A stretch of 64,000 nt of DNA, from positions 124,001-188,000 of the forward strand of contig JASJOG010000145.1 of NCBI GenBank assembly GCA_030142905.1. The letters run 5' to 3'. The DNA comes from Heliopora coerulea. Taxonomy: Eukaryota; Cnidaria; Anthozoa; Scleralcyonacea; Helioporidae. The stretch's first letter is position 1. Every line of letters begins with the position of its first letter. The notes beneath the pieces were generated by a model. It was not told where the DNA came from and made no database searches. It worked only from the letters and a program-made list of their open reading frames with translations. The translations under genes and the position numbers were made by a program. Of the stretch, positions 1 through 12,100 are shown piece after piece.

Positions 1-280
1 AAAGCCAGGACGAGTAGCCATTTTTGTTGTTATACTAGAAGAGGCGGAACGATGAGTACAACTAAGGAAGATATCCTCGGATCACAGAATCATTACAAAC
101 AAGAGGAGAAAATTATTTATTTTTCAAAATGACTGTCCTAATGTTCCGTTCATCAATTTATCCTGGGTGTTCTGTGCTCCCCCACCACTGACCTATATAA
201 AACAGTGTGTGACGCTCTCCCGCGATCTCGTGTTATGGTGTCAGTGTTAATTTTGAAAGTAAAATAGCAAAGTCGGAAAA

Positions 281-413
281 GGATTAGGGTTAGGATTAGA
301 GTTAGGATTAAGATTAGGATTAAGATTAGAGTTAGGATTAAGATTAGAGTTAGGATTAAGATTAGGATTAGGGTTAGGGTTAGGATTAGGATCAGGTTTT
401 AGATTAGGGTTAA
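281..413. repeat. Degenerate TTAGGG-like repeat
   Basis: Tandem 6-mers TTAGGG, TTAGGA and TTAGAG/TTAAGA run for about 130 bases. They resemble the animal telomere repeat but are strongly mixed, so this is an interstitial, decayed array. The rest of 1-847 shows no exon or recognisable element. Confidence 0.75.
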
Positions 414-847
414 ATTACCCCTGGCGATGGTGAGCCTACGCCTGACCCCGTTTTAAAAAGTTTTGGGGATATGGATACTAACGCGAGCATGTGAGACCGC
501 GAGAAGGTCAGTTGTGAAAGGGAACTGGTCACTAAATAAGGGTTTTACGCATATGAGGATTGTGACACGATCGTGATCTGGTCACGTTGTTGCACTATCA
601 ACGAGTTACGACTGCAGCGTCCGTGTCAACGAAGATTTAAAATTTTTAATACAGAATTCGGCGAATTAACATAGCAAACGAAATATATGTGGAAAAACAT
701 AGCACCACTGCAAAAATGTTCGAAAGACGGAGTGTTTTGTGATCCACCATTTTCAATGCTAAAAATCTGTCTACATGACCTCTCCTATCACTATGTAATG
801 CATCTTTACATTATGAAGGCAGTGGTTTCATTTGTTGAGGAACTTAC

Positions 848-1060
848 GAGTCAGTCTGGCTTCTAAGTCCTCCAAGGTAGAAGTTTTTGTCAAGGTTCAA
901 AAAAGTGTTTTTTCCAGCCGTTTGACTTGATGCATTGTGTTGTATGTTTATATTCATCTCTGCGTAGTTCTTTACTCTTATCAACTCAATCGAGTACCAT
1001 TTGTTTCTTGACAGAGCAAATTCGCTCAACACCAACACGGTACCAGAGCCAGCATTGAAT
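848..1060 (-). CDS. Gene E exon: LamG domain, middle part
   Basis: This 213-nt exon has its AG acceptor at 1061-1062 and GT donor (GTAAGT) at 847-846. One base completes the previous codon, 70 codons follow, and two bases are left over. The peptide has the LamG pattern FNAGSG, then KWYSIELIRV, then NFYLGGL, the last being the strand before the final LamG loop. The homologous exon of gene D (21132-21344) has the same length and phase and shares EWYDI-type and NFYFGGL motifs. Confidence 0.82.
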
Positions 1061-2835
1061 CTAAAGTTTGAAATAGAGAACCATACCAAAATTAAGTCTG
1101 TTTGGATGCACAGCCATCTTGAAAATCACACCACCTGCTGAAGACATACTATGAAACATAACATCACTCCACACCAAAACATATTGATAGATAGATAGAC
1201 TGATAGATGTTTAGACAGATAGACAAACAGACAAATAGATGGAAAGACAGACAGATAGATAGACGGACAGACGGACAGACAGACAGACGGACAGACAGAC
1301 GGACAGACAGGCAGACAGACAGACAGACAGACAGACGGACAAATAGACGGGTGGGCGGACGGACAAACAGACACACAGACGGGCGGACGGACGGACAGAT
1401 AGATAGATAAATTTATTTTAAAAAAATCACATCGCAGCACAGAAACGTAATGGCGTAATTTTTAAGGGTTACTATTAGTAACCCTTATCGAAAATCCCAG
1501 TTGATGATCAGCCCGAAAATTTCCTCATACTCTTAGATATACACCTGCAGGTGAATATAACAGTGGGGGCACAGAAACAAGATAACGGTAAAAGTCTCCC
1601 AAAACTTGCAAGAAATTAAAAAAAAGTTACTTTTTGGCGATAAAAGTTGGTCTTTGTCATTTGTACTGTTACCCTGTAAATTTTCTTCTGCACCGGCGAC
1701 GGAAATTAGCATTTGGATCCAATAGATAACGGATAGATGACTAGTCCAGTCTCCATCTTGACCAGGGATGGTACCAATGGGGGACAGAGGTAGTTAAATC
1801 TTTCCCATTGAGAAACCTTAGCCCCCTGTGTGGAAAAACTTACAATTTGTCGGGGAATTCTAACTGATGATAACACATTTTTATTTAGTACGAGCTGCGA
1901 GTACTTGTTATTGATATAGCCAGGAAAAATAACAGGTTTTTCTCTACATGTCATAAACCAAAACAATATATACTGCGGTTCAAGGCAGTCTATGGCGATT
2001 ATTTCGTGCTAAAAATAACGCGACATCTTTGACCATAAATCAGGAAATTTTCAAGGGGTGTGGTCCCACCACTGATTCCTAGAGAAGACAGGATCGAGCA
2101 TCCCATGTTCAGAAAATGAAGCCGGAAGTGGATTGCGAAGGCCATTGCTAAGGCTGTTGATAAAGCTGTCTTTCGACCAATGAAGTCGTTCCATTTTGCC
2201 ATACAGAGGATCAGGAAATATTTTTTGAAAGTACTGGGCAAAAAGACTTAACACGACTTCAGACCCTTAATAATGACGTGTGTCAAATTTCGCTGGCTTC
2301 ATTTCCTGGGCCTTTCAAACGATAGGAAGCTGGATTCAGTCTTCTCTAGAGATCAGTGGATCTTACCCCATGTGCTTTAGCATCCTGTCGGCGATCTTAG
2401 CTCCTGCATGGGTCAGGGAATTCCTGGCGCCACCTGTGGTTTAACTCATGACTTGTTCGAGGGCTATTTGTGGCGTATCCAGAATTCCGCACTAAATGAA
2501 TCTTCAGTCTCTAAACGTTCAATGTCCAATACATCCCATGCTACAAAAAAGTGAACATCCCCATAAAGACCTAAAAGGAGGGCTATGAGAACTATGCCGG
2601 TAAGTAACCCATAATCAAATATGATTGTCGTAAGAGTTTACGTGTTGTTCTTACTTAAACACCAAGTAACCGTCTACTAAGACAAGTCCAATATGATCTC
2701 CTTTTCTTCTTTCGGAGTAAAAAATTATCCCATTTTTCTCAAAAGGCCGAATAGTAACACATATATTCGTGGTATTGCTTATAAGCGAAGACGGCGTTTC
2801 GAACACCATGTAAGATTTGCCGGAGAAAGAGACCC
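848..2835 (-). CDS. Gene E (partial): laminin G domain protein, first two LamG exons
   Basis: Two exons on the minus strand (2655-2835, then 848-1060) join in frame to encode roughly the first two thirds of a laminin G domain. The third LamG exon, which would carry a GCxG motif as at 20162-20304, is not found between 1 and 847, so the gene continues past the left edge. The 5' end is also missing: the first exon starts with two bases that complete a codon begun upstream, and no signal-peptide exon could be identified between 2836 and the tail exon of gene D at 4833. The closest relative in the window is the LamG of gene D. LamG domains bind glycans, laminin-type partners or calcium outside the cell. 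That is family knowledge; the ligand here is unknown. Confidence 0.72.
1185..1413. repeat. GATA/GACA/GACG tetranucleotide microsatellite
   Basis: About 230 bases of GATA, GACA and GACG units. Open frames on both strands here are by-products of the 4-base repeat. Confidence 0.9.
1414..2654. other. Intergenic or downstream intron, dispersed-repeat fragments only
   Basis: No exon was recognised. Bases 1475-1565 resemble 52430-52512 (shared block near TGCAGGTGAATATAAC), and 1850-1950 resembles 36400-36480 (shared block near ACTGATGATAACAC). Both look like old dispersed repeats. Confidence 0.4.
2655..2835 (-). CDS. Gene E exon: LamG domain, N-terminal part
   Basis: This 181-nt exon is bounded by an AG at 2836-2837 and a GT donor at 2654-2653. 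It carries two leading bases, 59 codons and two trailing bases. It reads VSFSGKSYMVF at the start and NGIIFYS then HIGLVLVDGYLVF at the end, the usual first beta strands of a LamG sandwich. The same length, phase and motifs occur in gene D at 22026-22206. No frame damage is seen. Confidence 0.82.
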
Positions 2836-3274
2836 CTATAAGGACGAGAAAACAGACAAAATCAGAAACTTAGGGTCTATAGTAAATGACAGTAAATTTT
2901 TGAGTGTCAGAATGAAGAACAATTATTCACCGAAGTGGAGGTGAAAAGTGGTGGATATTTATCGACCGGCGAAATAATTGCTTCAGCATATACCAGGCGA
3001 AGTTTTTTTCACATATTTTTTTTGAAATTCTTACAATTTTACGGGATGTTGAGTTGTCGCCCGCTTATTATTTGTAAACAAAACATCTTGAAACTCATCC
3101 TGAGTGTATTTATTGCTGTCGTATCGCGAGAGGGCTCTCGCGACTTCGTATCTCAATTTCTCACTTGGCGAGATAAACAGAGGTCGACTTGTGGCAAGTT
3201 TAATTTATATTCATACCTGTACCTATACTTACCTTGGGAAATGATCCCAAGCAAAGGCGTACCTCGCAATTCGC

Positions 3275-3375
3275 TTAACTCTTTCGCTGCGGGCGCTCTC
3301 CCTTTGACAAGTAAAATCATCTGGCGTTAGCCAGACTGAAATAACTGAAGTTTTATCCCGCCGGAAAAGAGTTAA
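3275..3375. mobile_element. 101-bp MITE with TTAACTCTTTC ends
   Basis: Starts TTAACTCTTTCGC and ends with the inverted AAGAGTTAA. The core AAATCATCTGGCGTTAG is shared with copies at 19899-19999 (also 101 bp), about 18000-18115, 25859-25962 and decayed copies near 32400-32490 and 51849-51960. It has no coding capacity and is a small non-autonomous inverted-repeat family. Confidence 0.7.
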
Positions 3376-3680
3376 TGAACAATCACCACATAAGAACTTC
3401 ACGAATAAGTTACAAGCAAAGATCCACAATACCTTTGTTTTCCTTTCCAATGATTAACATTACAGACGAGAGCATACAGAAAGTGGTCAAAAACAAATGG
3501 GCTGTCATCTTATTTTGCTACAACACGAACCAATTTTGAGCCATACCGGGAGTCAATTAACTGGTTGAATTTGTGACGTCATAAGGCCTAATTGTCATTG
3601 GTCAGCCACCGTTGGGAATCAGGGCTTTATGACGTTTTCTACGTCACGATAGACAGACACTCGTATATCAGAGAAAATAG

Positions 3681-3955
3681 GGTGCTGGTGGCACAGCAGT
3701 GGTGCACGTGTTTCTCACCACTGTGACTAAGGTTCGATTCTGGCTCTGTGCAGTTATCTGATTAAAGTTACCTTGGTTAGATGTGAGAAGAGTGTTGTCC
3801 AGCTTGTCTCTACCAACCATCGCAAGCTTTTTTCCGAGTACTCCAGTTTCCGCCTGTAGTAACACTGGACCCATGAGGGATGGCCCTTAATGGACCTCTA
3901 GGAGGAACAGCTCATGTGGCTGATAGGGCTAGCCAGTATAAATAAAGGACATTTT
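3681..3955 (+). mobile_element. tRNA-derived SINE
   Basis: The head has a box A-like GTGGCACAGCAGTGG and a box B-like GGTTCGATTC about 45 bases later. A conserved body follows with a CTCCAGTTTCC-like block, and the 3' end is A-rich. Related copies lie in opposite orientation at 49960-50225 and 62815-63070. The CCGGTTTCC-type body recalls conserved central domains known in several animal SINE superfamilies; that link is an impression. Confidence 0.62.
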
Positions 3956-4254
3956 AAAAAGACACTATCGCCGATTAAGTCCATAGTTATAGAAAATAGA
4001 TCATTAACTGACAGGTTGACAGGTTAATTCATAATAAAACGAAAACAGAATACCTGATAGTCAGCTATAGACAAAGATTGACAAGTTTTGGCAATAATCT
4101 CAAAATCAACTTCACGATCAACTTCACGATCCCAAACCAACATTTTTTGGGAGGGGGACTACTGAGAACGGAAAGGACGGCTACGGATAATTTCAGCTGG
4201 GGAGTTAGCCTACCAGTTGAATTTAGTATTTTAGGCCAACTAAAACTGATTCGA

Positions 4255-4323
4255 GGCAATTTAAGATGCTTTGTGTAATATTTCAGGCAATTTAAGATGC
4301 TTTGTGTAATATTTCAGGCAATT
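4255..4323. repeat. Two tandem 31-bp copies
   Basis: GGCAATTTAAGATGCTTTGT begins both units, at 4255 and 4286, and the copies are identical over 31 bases with a third partial start. Confidence 0.8.
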
Positions 4324-4504
4324 ATTTCATTAGTCCAGTGAAACTTGGGGGAGGGGGCATATTGCCCCTAGGTCCCCCCTTGACCACACCACAAGACGTT
4401 CGTCAAGCTCATTTTCTCAGAAAAACGTATTCCGAACCGCCAAACCGCTTTGATTCTCGTGTGATCCTCAGAACGTATTTTTATGAGTAGATGAGTTCGG
4501 AAAA

Positions 4505-4590
4505 TATCCTACACAAATAAGCAAATAACCAAATAACCAAATAAGTAAATAAGTAAATAATAAATAAATAAATAAATAGATAAATAAATT
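4505..4590. repeat. AAAT-type microsatellite
   Basis: Units of AAATAACC, AAATAAGT and AAATAAAT lie downstream (3') of the gene D stop codon at 4833. Confidence 0.8.
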
Positions 4591-4832
4591 TATGAAACTT
4601 AAAAACACACCTAAAATACCTTACCGGTTGGAAATATTGTTAAAAAAAGCATGACTATTTTACCATACAGAATTTTTTCTTACAAATGACTGACTTTCCC
4701 CTATTGTCCCCATTGTTCACTGTTAATCCCTGTCGTCAACGTGATCCTTTGTATAACGATTAGATACGAGTACTGCACAGTGAAAGATGGTCCATTATCG
4801 CATGTATAATTTCTTATAGAGTGAGAAAGTGA

Positions 4833-5011
4833 TTACTGGAGTATAAGGCTGATTATGTAAGCCAATAGGAATACAGCACTTGTGGTCATGGGATTAGAAA
4901 CAAAAACTGAACTGGCTTTCGATTTCCCTGGGTCCAGTAACTTGACAATGTCGTATATTGAGGTAATTTTTCCAGTCTCCAAAATCTCGTCTATGTTTGG
5001 CTCAACTGTCT
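4833..5011 (-). CDS. Gene D terminal exon: hydrophobic tail, GPI-signal-like
   Basis: The acceptor AG lies at 5012-5013. Two bases complete a codon and 58 codons follow before a TAA stop at 4833-4835. The start resembles the gene C tail (ETVEPN against ETIKQR), then comes an acidic stretch and a GKSKASS segment. The last residues, from about SAVFLL to SLILQ, are strongly hydrophobic and end at the stop without a basic cytoplasmic tail. That is the layout of a GPI-attachment signal, with small residues near KASS as a possible omega region. A very short-tailed transmembrane anchor is the alternative. Confidence 0.68.
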
Positions 5012-6095
5012 CTAAAAATACGAGTTTTTTAAAAAATATATTAAGAATTAACATTCCATTACGTTTGACAAGTCGGAGAACTTAAATAGTCGTTAAAATT
5101 AAAGTAAATATCTGAATGAAGTAAAATTAAAGAATAAACCCTTCCCTGCAATGTTAACATAAAAAAACAATCGAAAGTTATAAATGTTTACCAAAATGCT
5201 TTTCACGAATAACCCTGGCGATTTACTAAGATTTGAATATATTAATCAATTCGGTATACTGTTTGCAAGCTACACAAAGTTACTGTCTGAACATAAAGTG
5301 ATTATTATCTATATGCCATGCCTTCAGATATCTTCATACCTATTTTAATATTACCCCATTCAAACCTTCCTTTTTAAAAATCTGATGTAGTTTTATTTAA
5401 TACTGCCAGTAACAATACACATTGATTTTAGTTTTCAGGGCTTAAGGAATCATCCTGTCGAAATATGTTCAAATAAATAGTAAGCTAACCAACCACTTAC
5501 ACCCACCTACCAACTAACACATCTGTACACCTACCAACATCCCTCAAAAACCTAACGACAAATTTACAAAAACACATATCTACATAAATGAATTAATGAC
5601 TCAACCAATAAACGAATAAATGAATGAATAAATGAATAAATGAATAAATGAATGAATGAATGAATTAATAAATTATATGTGCATAGATAGATAGATAGAT
5701 AGATAGATTAGATTAGATTAGATTAGATTAGATTTTATTTTGACACGGTAGTTCCATCAGAAGTAAAAGTTACATCCATTTCTAAATCTGTTCTACCTAG
5801 AAGCCGTGTGTAAAACCTAACTATATTTACAATTTTTTTTTAATCATGATGTATAAAGATATATACAATATATACAGAGTATTTTCAATATGCGCAGTCT
5901 TAAGAATTGTTGTCAATGCGATAGTTCTCGAACTTTCTTCTTAAATTTTGTGAGGTTTTCCTCTGCTTTTAATGAGTTAGTTAAGGAGTTCCATAGCATG
6001 GCTCCTGATACTGCAAAACTGTCATGATAGGTTTTAGTTCAAACTTTTGGTATTTGGAAATCACAGTTGGATGCTAGACAGATAGACAGATAGAC

Positions 6096-6126
<31 letters not shown>

Positions 6127-6143
6127 TAGACAGATAGACAGAT

Positions 6144-6188
<45 letters not shown>

Positions 6189-9100
6189 TATTTAAAGTCG
6201 GAATCACATCAATTTGCAAATTGCTTTTCATGTGAGCCGAAGTAAAGAATTACATAAATAATATTGTTATATTACAAATTTAATACATAATTACTGTTGT
6301 GTGAAACTAGAGGAAGAAACTTGATCTATGAAAAACTTTAAGTCTGTTGCAAGTCTGGCTCTTTAGGTAGGCTATTCCATAATTTTCCAGCACTGTATAC
6401 AAAACTATTTTTGGGATATTTTGCTTTGGGCCTTGGTAAGCCAATATTATTGTCTCGATCTCTAAGATTGTACCTTTCTGAATAATTACAAAAATTGAAG
6501 TAATCTAGTAAATATGGAGGAGCCAAGCCGTTAAGCGCTTCATATACAAGGATAACTTTGTGTTGATTTCTCGTTTCATGTAGCGTTTTCCAACTCAGTT
6601 CCTCTCTAATCTCGTAGGATCGGATATTATAACCCTTCTGTGCGATAACACGGCCAGCGCGATTTTTTAATTTTTGTAATCTATTTGCTTGCCCAGCTGA
6701 CATGTTATCCAAAATGATATCACAATAATCAAACAGAGGCTGAATTAAAGTGTTGAAAATTACAAGAGCCACTTTCTTGGATACAAATGATCGTACATGT
6801 TTAAGACCTGCTATTGCTTGCGAAACATTTTTAGAGACATGATCAATTTGTTCGTCCCAGTTGAGCATTTCATCAATATGTACTCCAAGGCATTTTGTGT
6901 ATTTAACACGCTTTAATACATGACCATCAATATGAATTTGTGAAGTATTTTTTATTTTGTTTAGGTTATCATTCGATCCTATGAACATGTGTTCAGTTTT
7001 TGCAGCGTTAAAGCTTAGTTTATTTGTTAATAGCCATTGCTTTATATTACTTAAATCACTGTTTGTTGATTGAATTACTTTTTTCAAAGATTTGTCACTT
7101 GTTGTTATAGTAGTATCATCCACATACGTTCTTAGTTTCGAATGTTGTAGACAATTTGGAAGGTCATTTATATAAATTAGAAAGAGCAGCGGCCCGAGGA
7201 TTGAACCTTGCGGGACTCCGCACTTTATTTTTTTAAGTGAGGATGCGCTCCCGTTTATAAAGCAGCATTGCACGCGATCAGTAAGATAAGATTTAAACCA
7301 TTTCAACGTCAATACGGACAATTTAATTAAATTATTCAATGCATTTTTCGCGTGTTTATATTCCGCCCATAATTCTGGGCTATTTGTTTCAACAGCAGAA
7401 GTTTTCAATTTATCACGTGCAAACATTTGTTGTTTAATCGTTTTGGTCAGCCATGGAGATTTTTTATTCCTTGTTCTTCTTTTTTTAATTGGCGCATGTT
7501 TATTTATCACTACAAGGAACAAATTTTTCCAAGTCCGCCACATGTCGTCAACATTATCATGTGATTCTATATCATCCCAAGGCAATGAGCTTAAATCAGC
7601 TCTAAAGTTTTGTACCTGGAAATTTTTAAAATCTCTAAATTGGACTATTTTATGATTCTTTTTGTAATGGATTGATATCTTCCTGATGGCATATATCAGG
7701 CAATGGTCACTAATTCCTATAGGAAGAACACCGCTACAGACAACTCGGTTTGGCATATTAGTTAATATTAAGTCAATTAGACTACTAGTAAATTCTGTAA
7801 CTCTTGTAGGTTCGGCGATCAACTGGCTGAGTTGGTATAATTCAACAAATTCTTCATATAGGCGTTTCGTTTTATTTCTCTCGGGAGATAGAAGATCAGT
7901 ATTTAAATCCCCCAAGATGAACAGTTCTTGACCTGTTAATATCGGCTTTAGCTGTAATGATTTTTAAAGTATCATAAAATTTTTGACTATCTCCGTTGGG
8001 AGGCCTGTAGCAAGATAAAACAGTAAACGGTTTGGAATTTGGCTTGGCTATGTCAATACAAACAGCTTCTATCCCTTCAAAGGCTGGGTCAAATTTTCTT
8101 TCAAAATATATTGTATTACGAATGTAGATAGCAACTCCACCACCATTACGATTTCTGTCTTTCCGAACTATCGTAAAATCTTAAGAGCAATACGTTCGTT
8201 AGAAATGGTCGCGTCTAATCTACTTTCATTAATTGCAAGGATGTCTATGTTCTGAAATTCTACCCATGCACGTAATTCATCGATATGACATACTAAACTA
8301 GCAATGTTAAGAGAAGCTAATTTGAAGCCACTAACCTTAGGAATTTGATGTGTATCTCCCCCAGTTTCACACACAGATACTCAATCCTCTTTTTGATTTA
8401 TATAAAATTTCAAATTTCTAGCAAGAACAGTTGTTCCTCTCGCATTTAAATGAATGTCTCGAGAATTCAAACAGCTTATGGTCGTGTCCGAATGGGAGAT
8501 TACCTTCCAATCCCTTGTGCGACTGAAAGATCATAAGACCTTGTTTCATTCATCTCTTAATTTGTTGTTCTCTTCAGTATCACACAGTGGTGTTAATTCC
8601 GATATCCAGACTTGAGCATTAGGAGATTTTTCGTCTATAAATTCACATAGCTTGACGATTTTTTCAGCTACATTCCTTGCTTCATTGTTCTTGAGATCAT
8701 TCCTCCCAATATGAAGAATTACACGATCCGGTTTGGTTTCTAAACTTGGTACAAGGTAATGATATAAGTCATCGATCCTAGCTCTTGCAAAAGACCGTAC
8801 AATAACTTTGTTCTTTTTGTTTGACATACGCCAGCCTTGCAGTCGGGATATTGTTGAATCACCGATAACCACAGTCGAGAATCGCTTGTTCACTCGTTGA
8901 TTATCTACACTAGGTTCGGCTTGTTTTAAATTCTCCATGTCTTTCTTTCTATTGGTTCGCCTTCTCTGTTTAACTTCAGACCAAGTATGTTCATTATTTC
9001 CGTCTTGCTTATCATCATTTCGGTTGATATCTTGGTTTTCCTTCTCCTATTTGGATTTCACAAACCTATCTTCGTGGTTATCTTCTCTTTCTTTCAAGAC

Positions 9101-12100
9101 CATACAAAGGATTCTTAAGGAAGTAACCAAGTTTGCCTTTCCGGACTCCAGATTTCTAATTTCCTTTGTCAGTTCATTGTTCCGTGCTTTGAGAATATTG
9201 ACCTCTCAGCGAAGCGATTCATTTTCCTCGCGCAGTGTAGTTGTTGTTTCATGGTCATCGGCTGATTTGCATAAACAAGCTCGAATCAAAATTCGAGTCC
9301 ACTACCTTTTTTAACTGAATGATGTCTTACTGTACATTTTTTAATTCGCTTCTTAAAAGCGAGCATTCACACTTTGATCGATTTGACAAGAGGTCTTGAT
9401 TAATGGCAGGAGTTGAATTCATGCCAAATGACTCTGGACAAGAAAAAGCTTCACTGCTTCGAAGACATGCATCGAAGGACCCGGCAACATCTGAAGTTGC
9501 TTCACCTTTTACACTGTCCACAACAAATTCAGATAATTTTGTTGTTAAACCAGAGCTTCCAGAGCCTTTAATAGTGACTTTTTTTTGTTGTTTGGTAGTA
9601 CTTAATCGTACAGTCCTTTAGTTTACACGAATACATCTTGTGGCGTTTATCTTCGTTAATAATGGCATCCACCTCTCCTTGAACTTCATCCAGGATAACA
9701 GCAACAAATTTCCGCAAGGAATAGATGTCTTCATACCACAAGAAGTGGTTAGTCTCCTCGCTTTATGAAATAACATTTCTGGACTTGTATTCGTCCATAC
9801 CTTCACGAAACGTCCCACAAGAACTTAGTGTACAACGCAGCTTCGAATCACTGACGTTCCCACTGATCAGAGAGACCACAGACAGACAGACAGATAAACA
9901 GATAGACAGACAGATAGACAGACAGATAGACAGACAGATAGACAGACAGATAGATGGATGGATATATTCCCAGATCGATAGCAAGATAGATGGATAGGTA
10001 GGTAGGTGGGTAGATAACTAGATTTGAAAGAATAGATTAGCCACTTATGAACTACTTACGAACTAGAGGATATGGCAGGATAATTGAATAATTACCTTTT
10101 TCACAAATTTCGCCGTTCAAACGAAATCCTTGTTTACAAACACACTCATAACTGCCAATGGTGTTAATACAGTCAGCATTCTGATCACATAGGTCTTCAT
10201 ACTTCACACATTCATTCTCATCTAGAAACAAATAACTGACATGTTGGAACGATGAGGAAAATGGGGGGACTCTGCATGTAACCTTTGACGTTGTTGTCAT
10301 AACCATAGCAATAGTTACCAACAAAGCTGTGCTCATTGATATGGTCGTTGTCATTGCCATGATCATTATTCAGTTTGAGATATATATTTTGAATTGTAGG
10401 GGCTTGGAGATATTTTAAACGATAGATGAACGTTCGTCAAGCTCTATCCTCAGCAAAACGATTTCATTATTAGCATATAGTGGCTTCCGCTTAGGTCGCA
10501 CATATGTCAAACTTTCACCGTAGCTCACCATCTGAGTCTTAGTAGCTCAATGGTTAGAGAGTCTTACTGGTCATCAGGAGATTGCGGGTTCGATCCCGTC
10601 TGAGGCTCAGAAATCGTTTTCTGAGGATAAAGCTTAACCAACGTTCATCTCATCATTCAATTATTCAGTTTGTGGTCAACAACCCTGTGGTGATGGTAGG
10701 GATTGGATGGAGATTGTGTGGATAGAGGCAGTAGTTGTGATTTATGTGGTAATCGTTGTAGTAATCATATAAGTCGTCGTGGTTGTGATCATCGTAATAG
10801 CTGTCATTGTGGACATCGAAGCGGACTTAGAAGCTGAACTAAACTTGGCTGCAGTCAGTTCATTCACTTTAGTACTGATAAGCAAGAACCAACTGAAAAT
10901 AATTTTTCTTTCGAAGTTCGCACATTCACCTTCACAGTTCTTTCCATCGCCAAAGTATCCAATAATACATCGACAAATACGATGTTGTCCTTTTGTTCGG
11001 CAATACGCAAATGGTTTGCATTTTTTGTTCAATCCATCACAGTCGTCAATTGCTAAATGGAAGAGCAAGGAAATATTAAAAGTGTTAACTCATACGCTGG
11101 CGTGTTTGATCGTGAAGAAGTTGAACTTTATTTATTGCCAAAGCAGAACCAGAAATTACCCTAGCAAACCAGCAGCCAAGATTTCCAACCAGCTCCTAGG
11201 AGCAGTTTTTCCCAATGTCGAAATCAAGATCTTTTTTAAGAAAATCTCAAGTGGGGGTGGGGACTATATCAAGGGACCTAATGTACACTAGGGCCGAAGG
11301 GCTTGTCAAGAGATGAATCAACTTTGTACACAGTTTGCGGCCATGTAAGGCAATGGAGCTGGAACATGTTTTTGTTGGCAACAAAAACAATCTCGTTTTG
11401 AGAGCCAACATTTAGCACTAAAGAAGTCCTTGGCTTGTTTTCATGACATTATTTCTATAATTTTCTTAGTTTTACCATGTCACTACACCTTATAACGATG
11501 TAAGGGAACTTCTAGACTTGGGGGGGGGGGGGGGACAAAGTCGTATACTGGGGACCATCGTGAGGAATAGAGGGACCATCACACATCCAGCTACAATGAG
11601 ACCCTGCACGAAATATCGATAGTCAAATTTAGCTTGAGATTTACACTGAATGTTTTCTGTTATTCTAGAACAAACTACTCTGTGGGATTGGTGTTGGTAA
11701 CACTGAGACAATAAGTCCAATCAGAAGTCCAACTTTCAGCCTTAATCTTCATCTCTCCACATTTTACGGTAGCATTTGACTCTAGCTAACTCCAGATGAC
11801 GCTATATTCGTCAAGGGGATGATAGGCAAGTACGTAAAATCAAGGAAAATAAATAAAATTGTGGGTTAGACTGCAGTTTAGCAGGTGCTAATGATGCCAT
11901 CACTGAAACGTATATGCCATCAAAATACGGTGGACGAGTTTGGATAATAGTTTTAATGGGTGAATAAATCATTTTAGTCGACTTTTAGGGTTGGTGTTAA
12001 GGGCTGTGTTAGAATAAATATCTATAAAAGTCTTTTAAAAATTGTTACCCGCAGCAGTTTAGTAGTTGTTTTGAGGACACAATCCATGCGATGATAAAAT

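Larger units (their letters stand above)
6188..9770 (-). mobile_element. Degenerate CR1-like non-LTR retrotransposon
   Basis: The minus strand reads in order: an ORF1 N-terminal part (about 9760-9600) with a charged helical segment, a Ser-rich linker, a coiled-coil stretch (about 9260-9060, leucine heptads such as NNELTKEIRNLESG), an SGNH-hydrolase domain (8546-8938), an endonuclease (about 8375-7600), the RT C-terminal half (to 6338), a 3' UTR and a TC tail. CR1-group elements often carry an esterase-like domain in ORF1, which supports the class. Stops and frameshifts in ORF1 and ORF2 and a deletion inside the RT make it non-autonomous. It sits in the last intron of gene D. Confidence 0.8.

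Noticed and set aside
1126..1440. Overlapping Ser/Val/Cys/Leu- and Arg/Thr/Asp-rich open frames
   Set aside because: They are translations of a GATA/GACA/GACG microsatellite in several frames, with no other coding signs.
3229..3450. Minus-strand frame with a leader-like start and a phase-1 GT, a candidate first exon of gene E
   Set aside because: The frame begins at TTG with an upstream stop and no ATG, and it overlaps a MITE.
10538..10608. Functional tRNA gene
   Set aside because: A and B boxes and an acceptor-like stem are present, but the anticodon arm is poor and the sequence recurs as part of a dispersed SINE.
10779..11291. 170-codon plus-strand frame
   Set aside because: It covers the complement of the gene D EGF exon and a 6-base repeat; the minus-strand EGF with splice sites explains the region.
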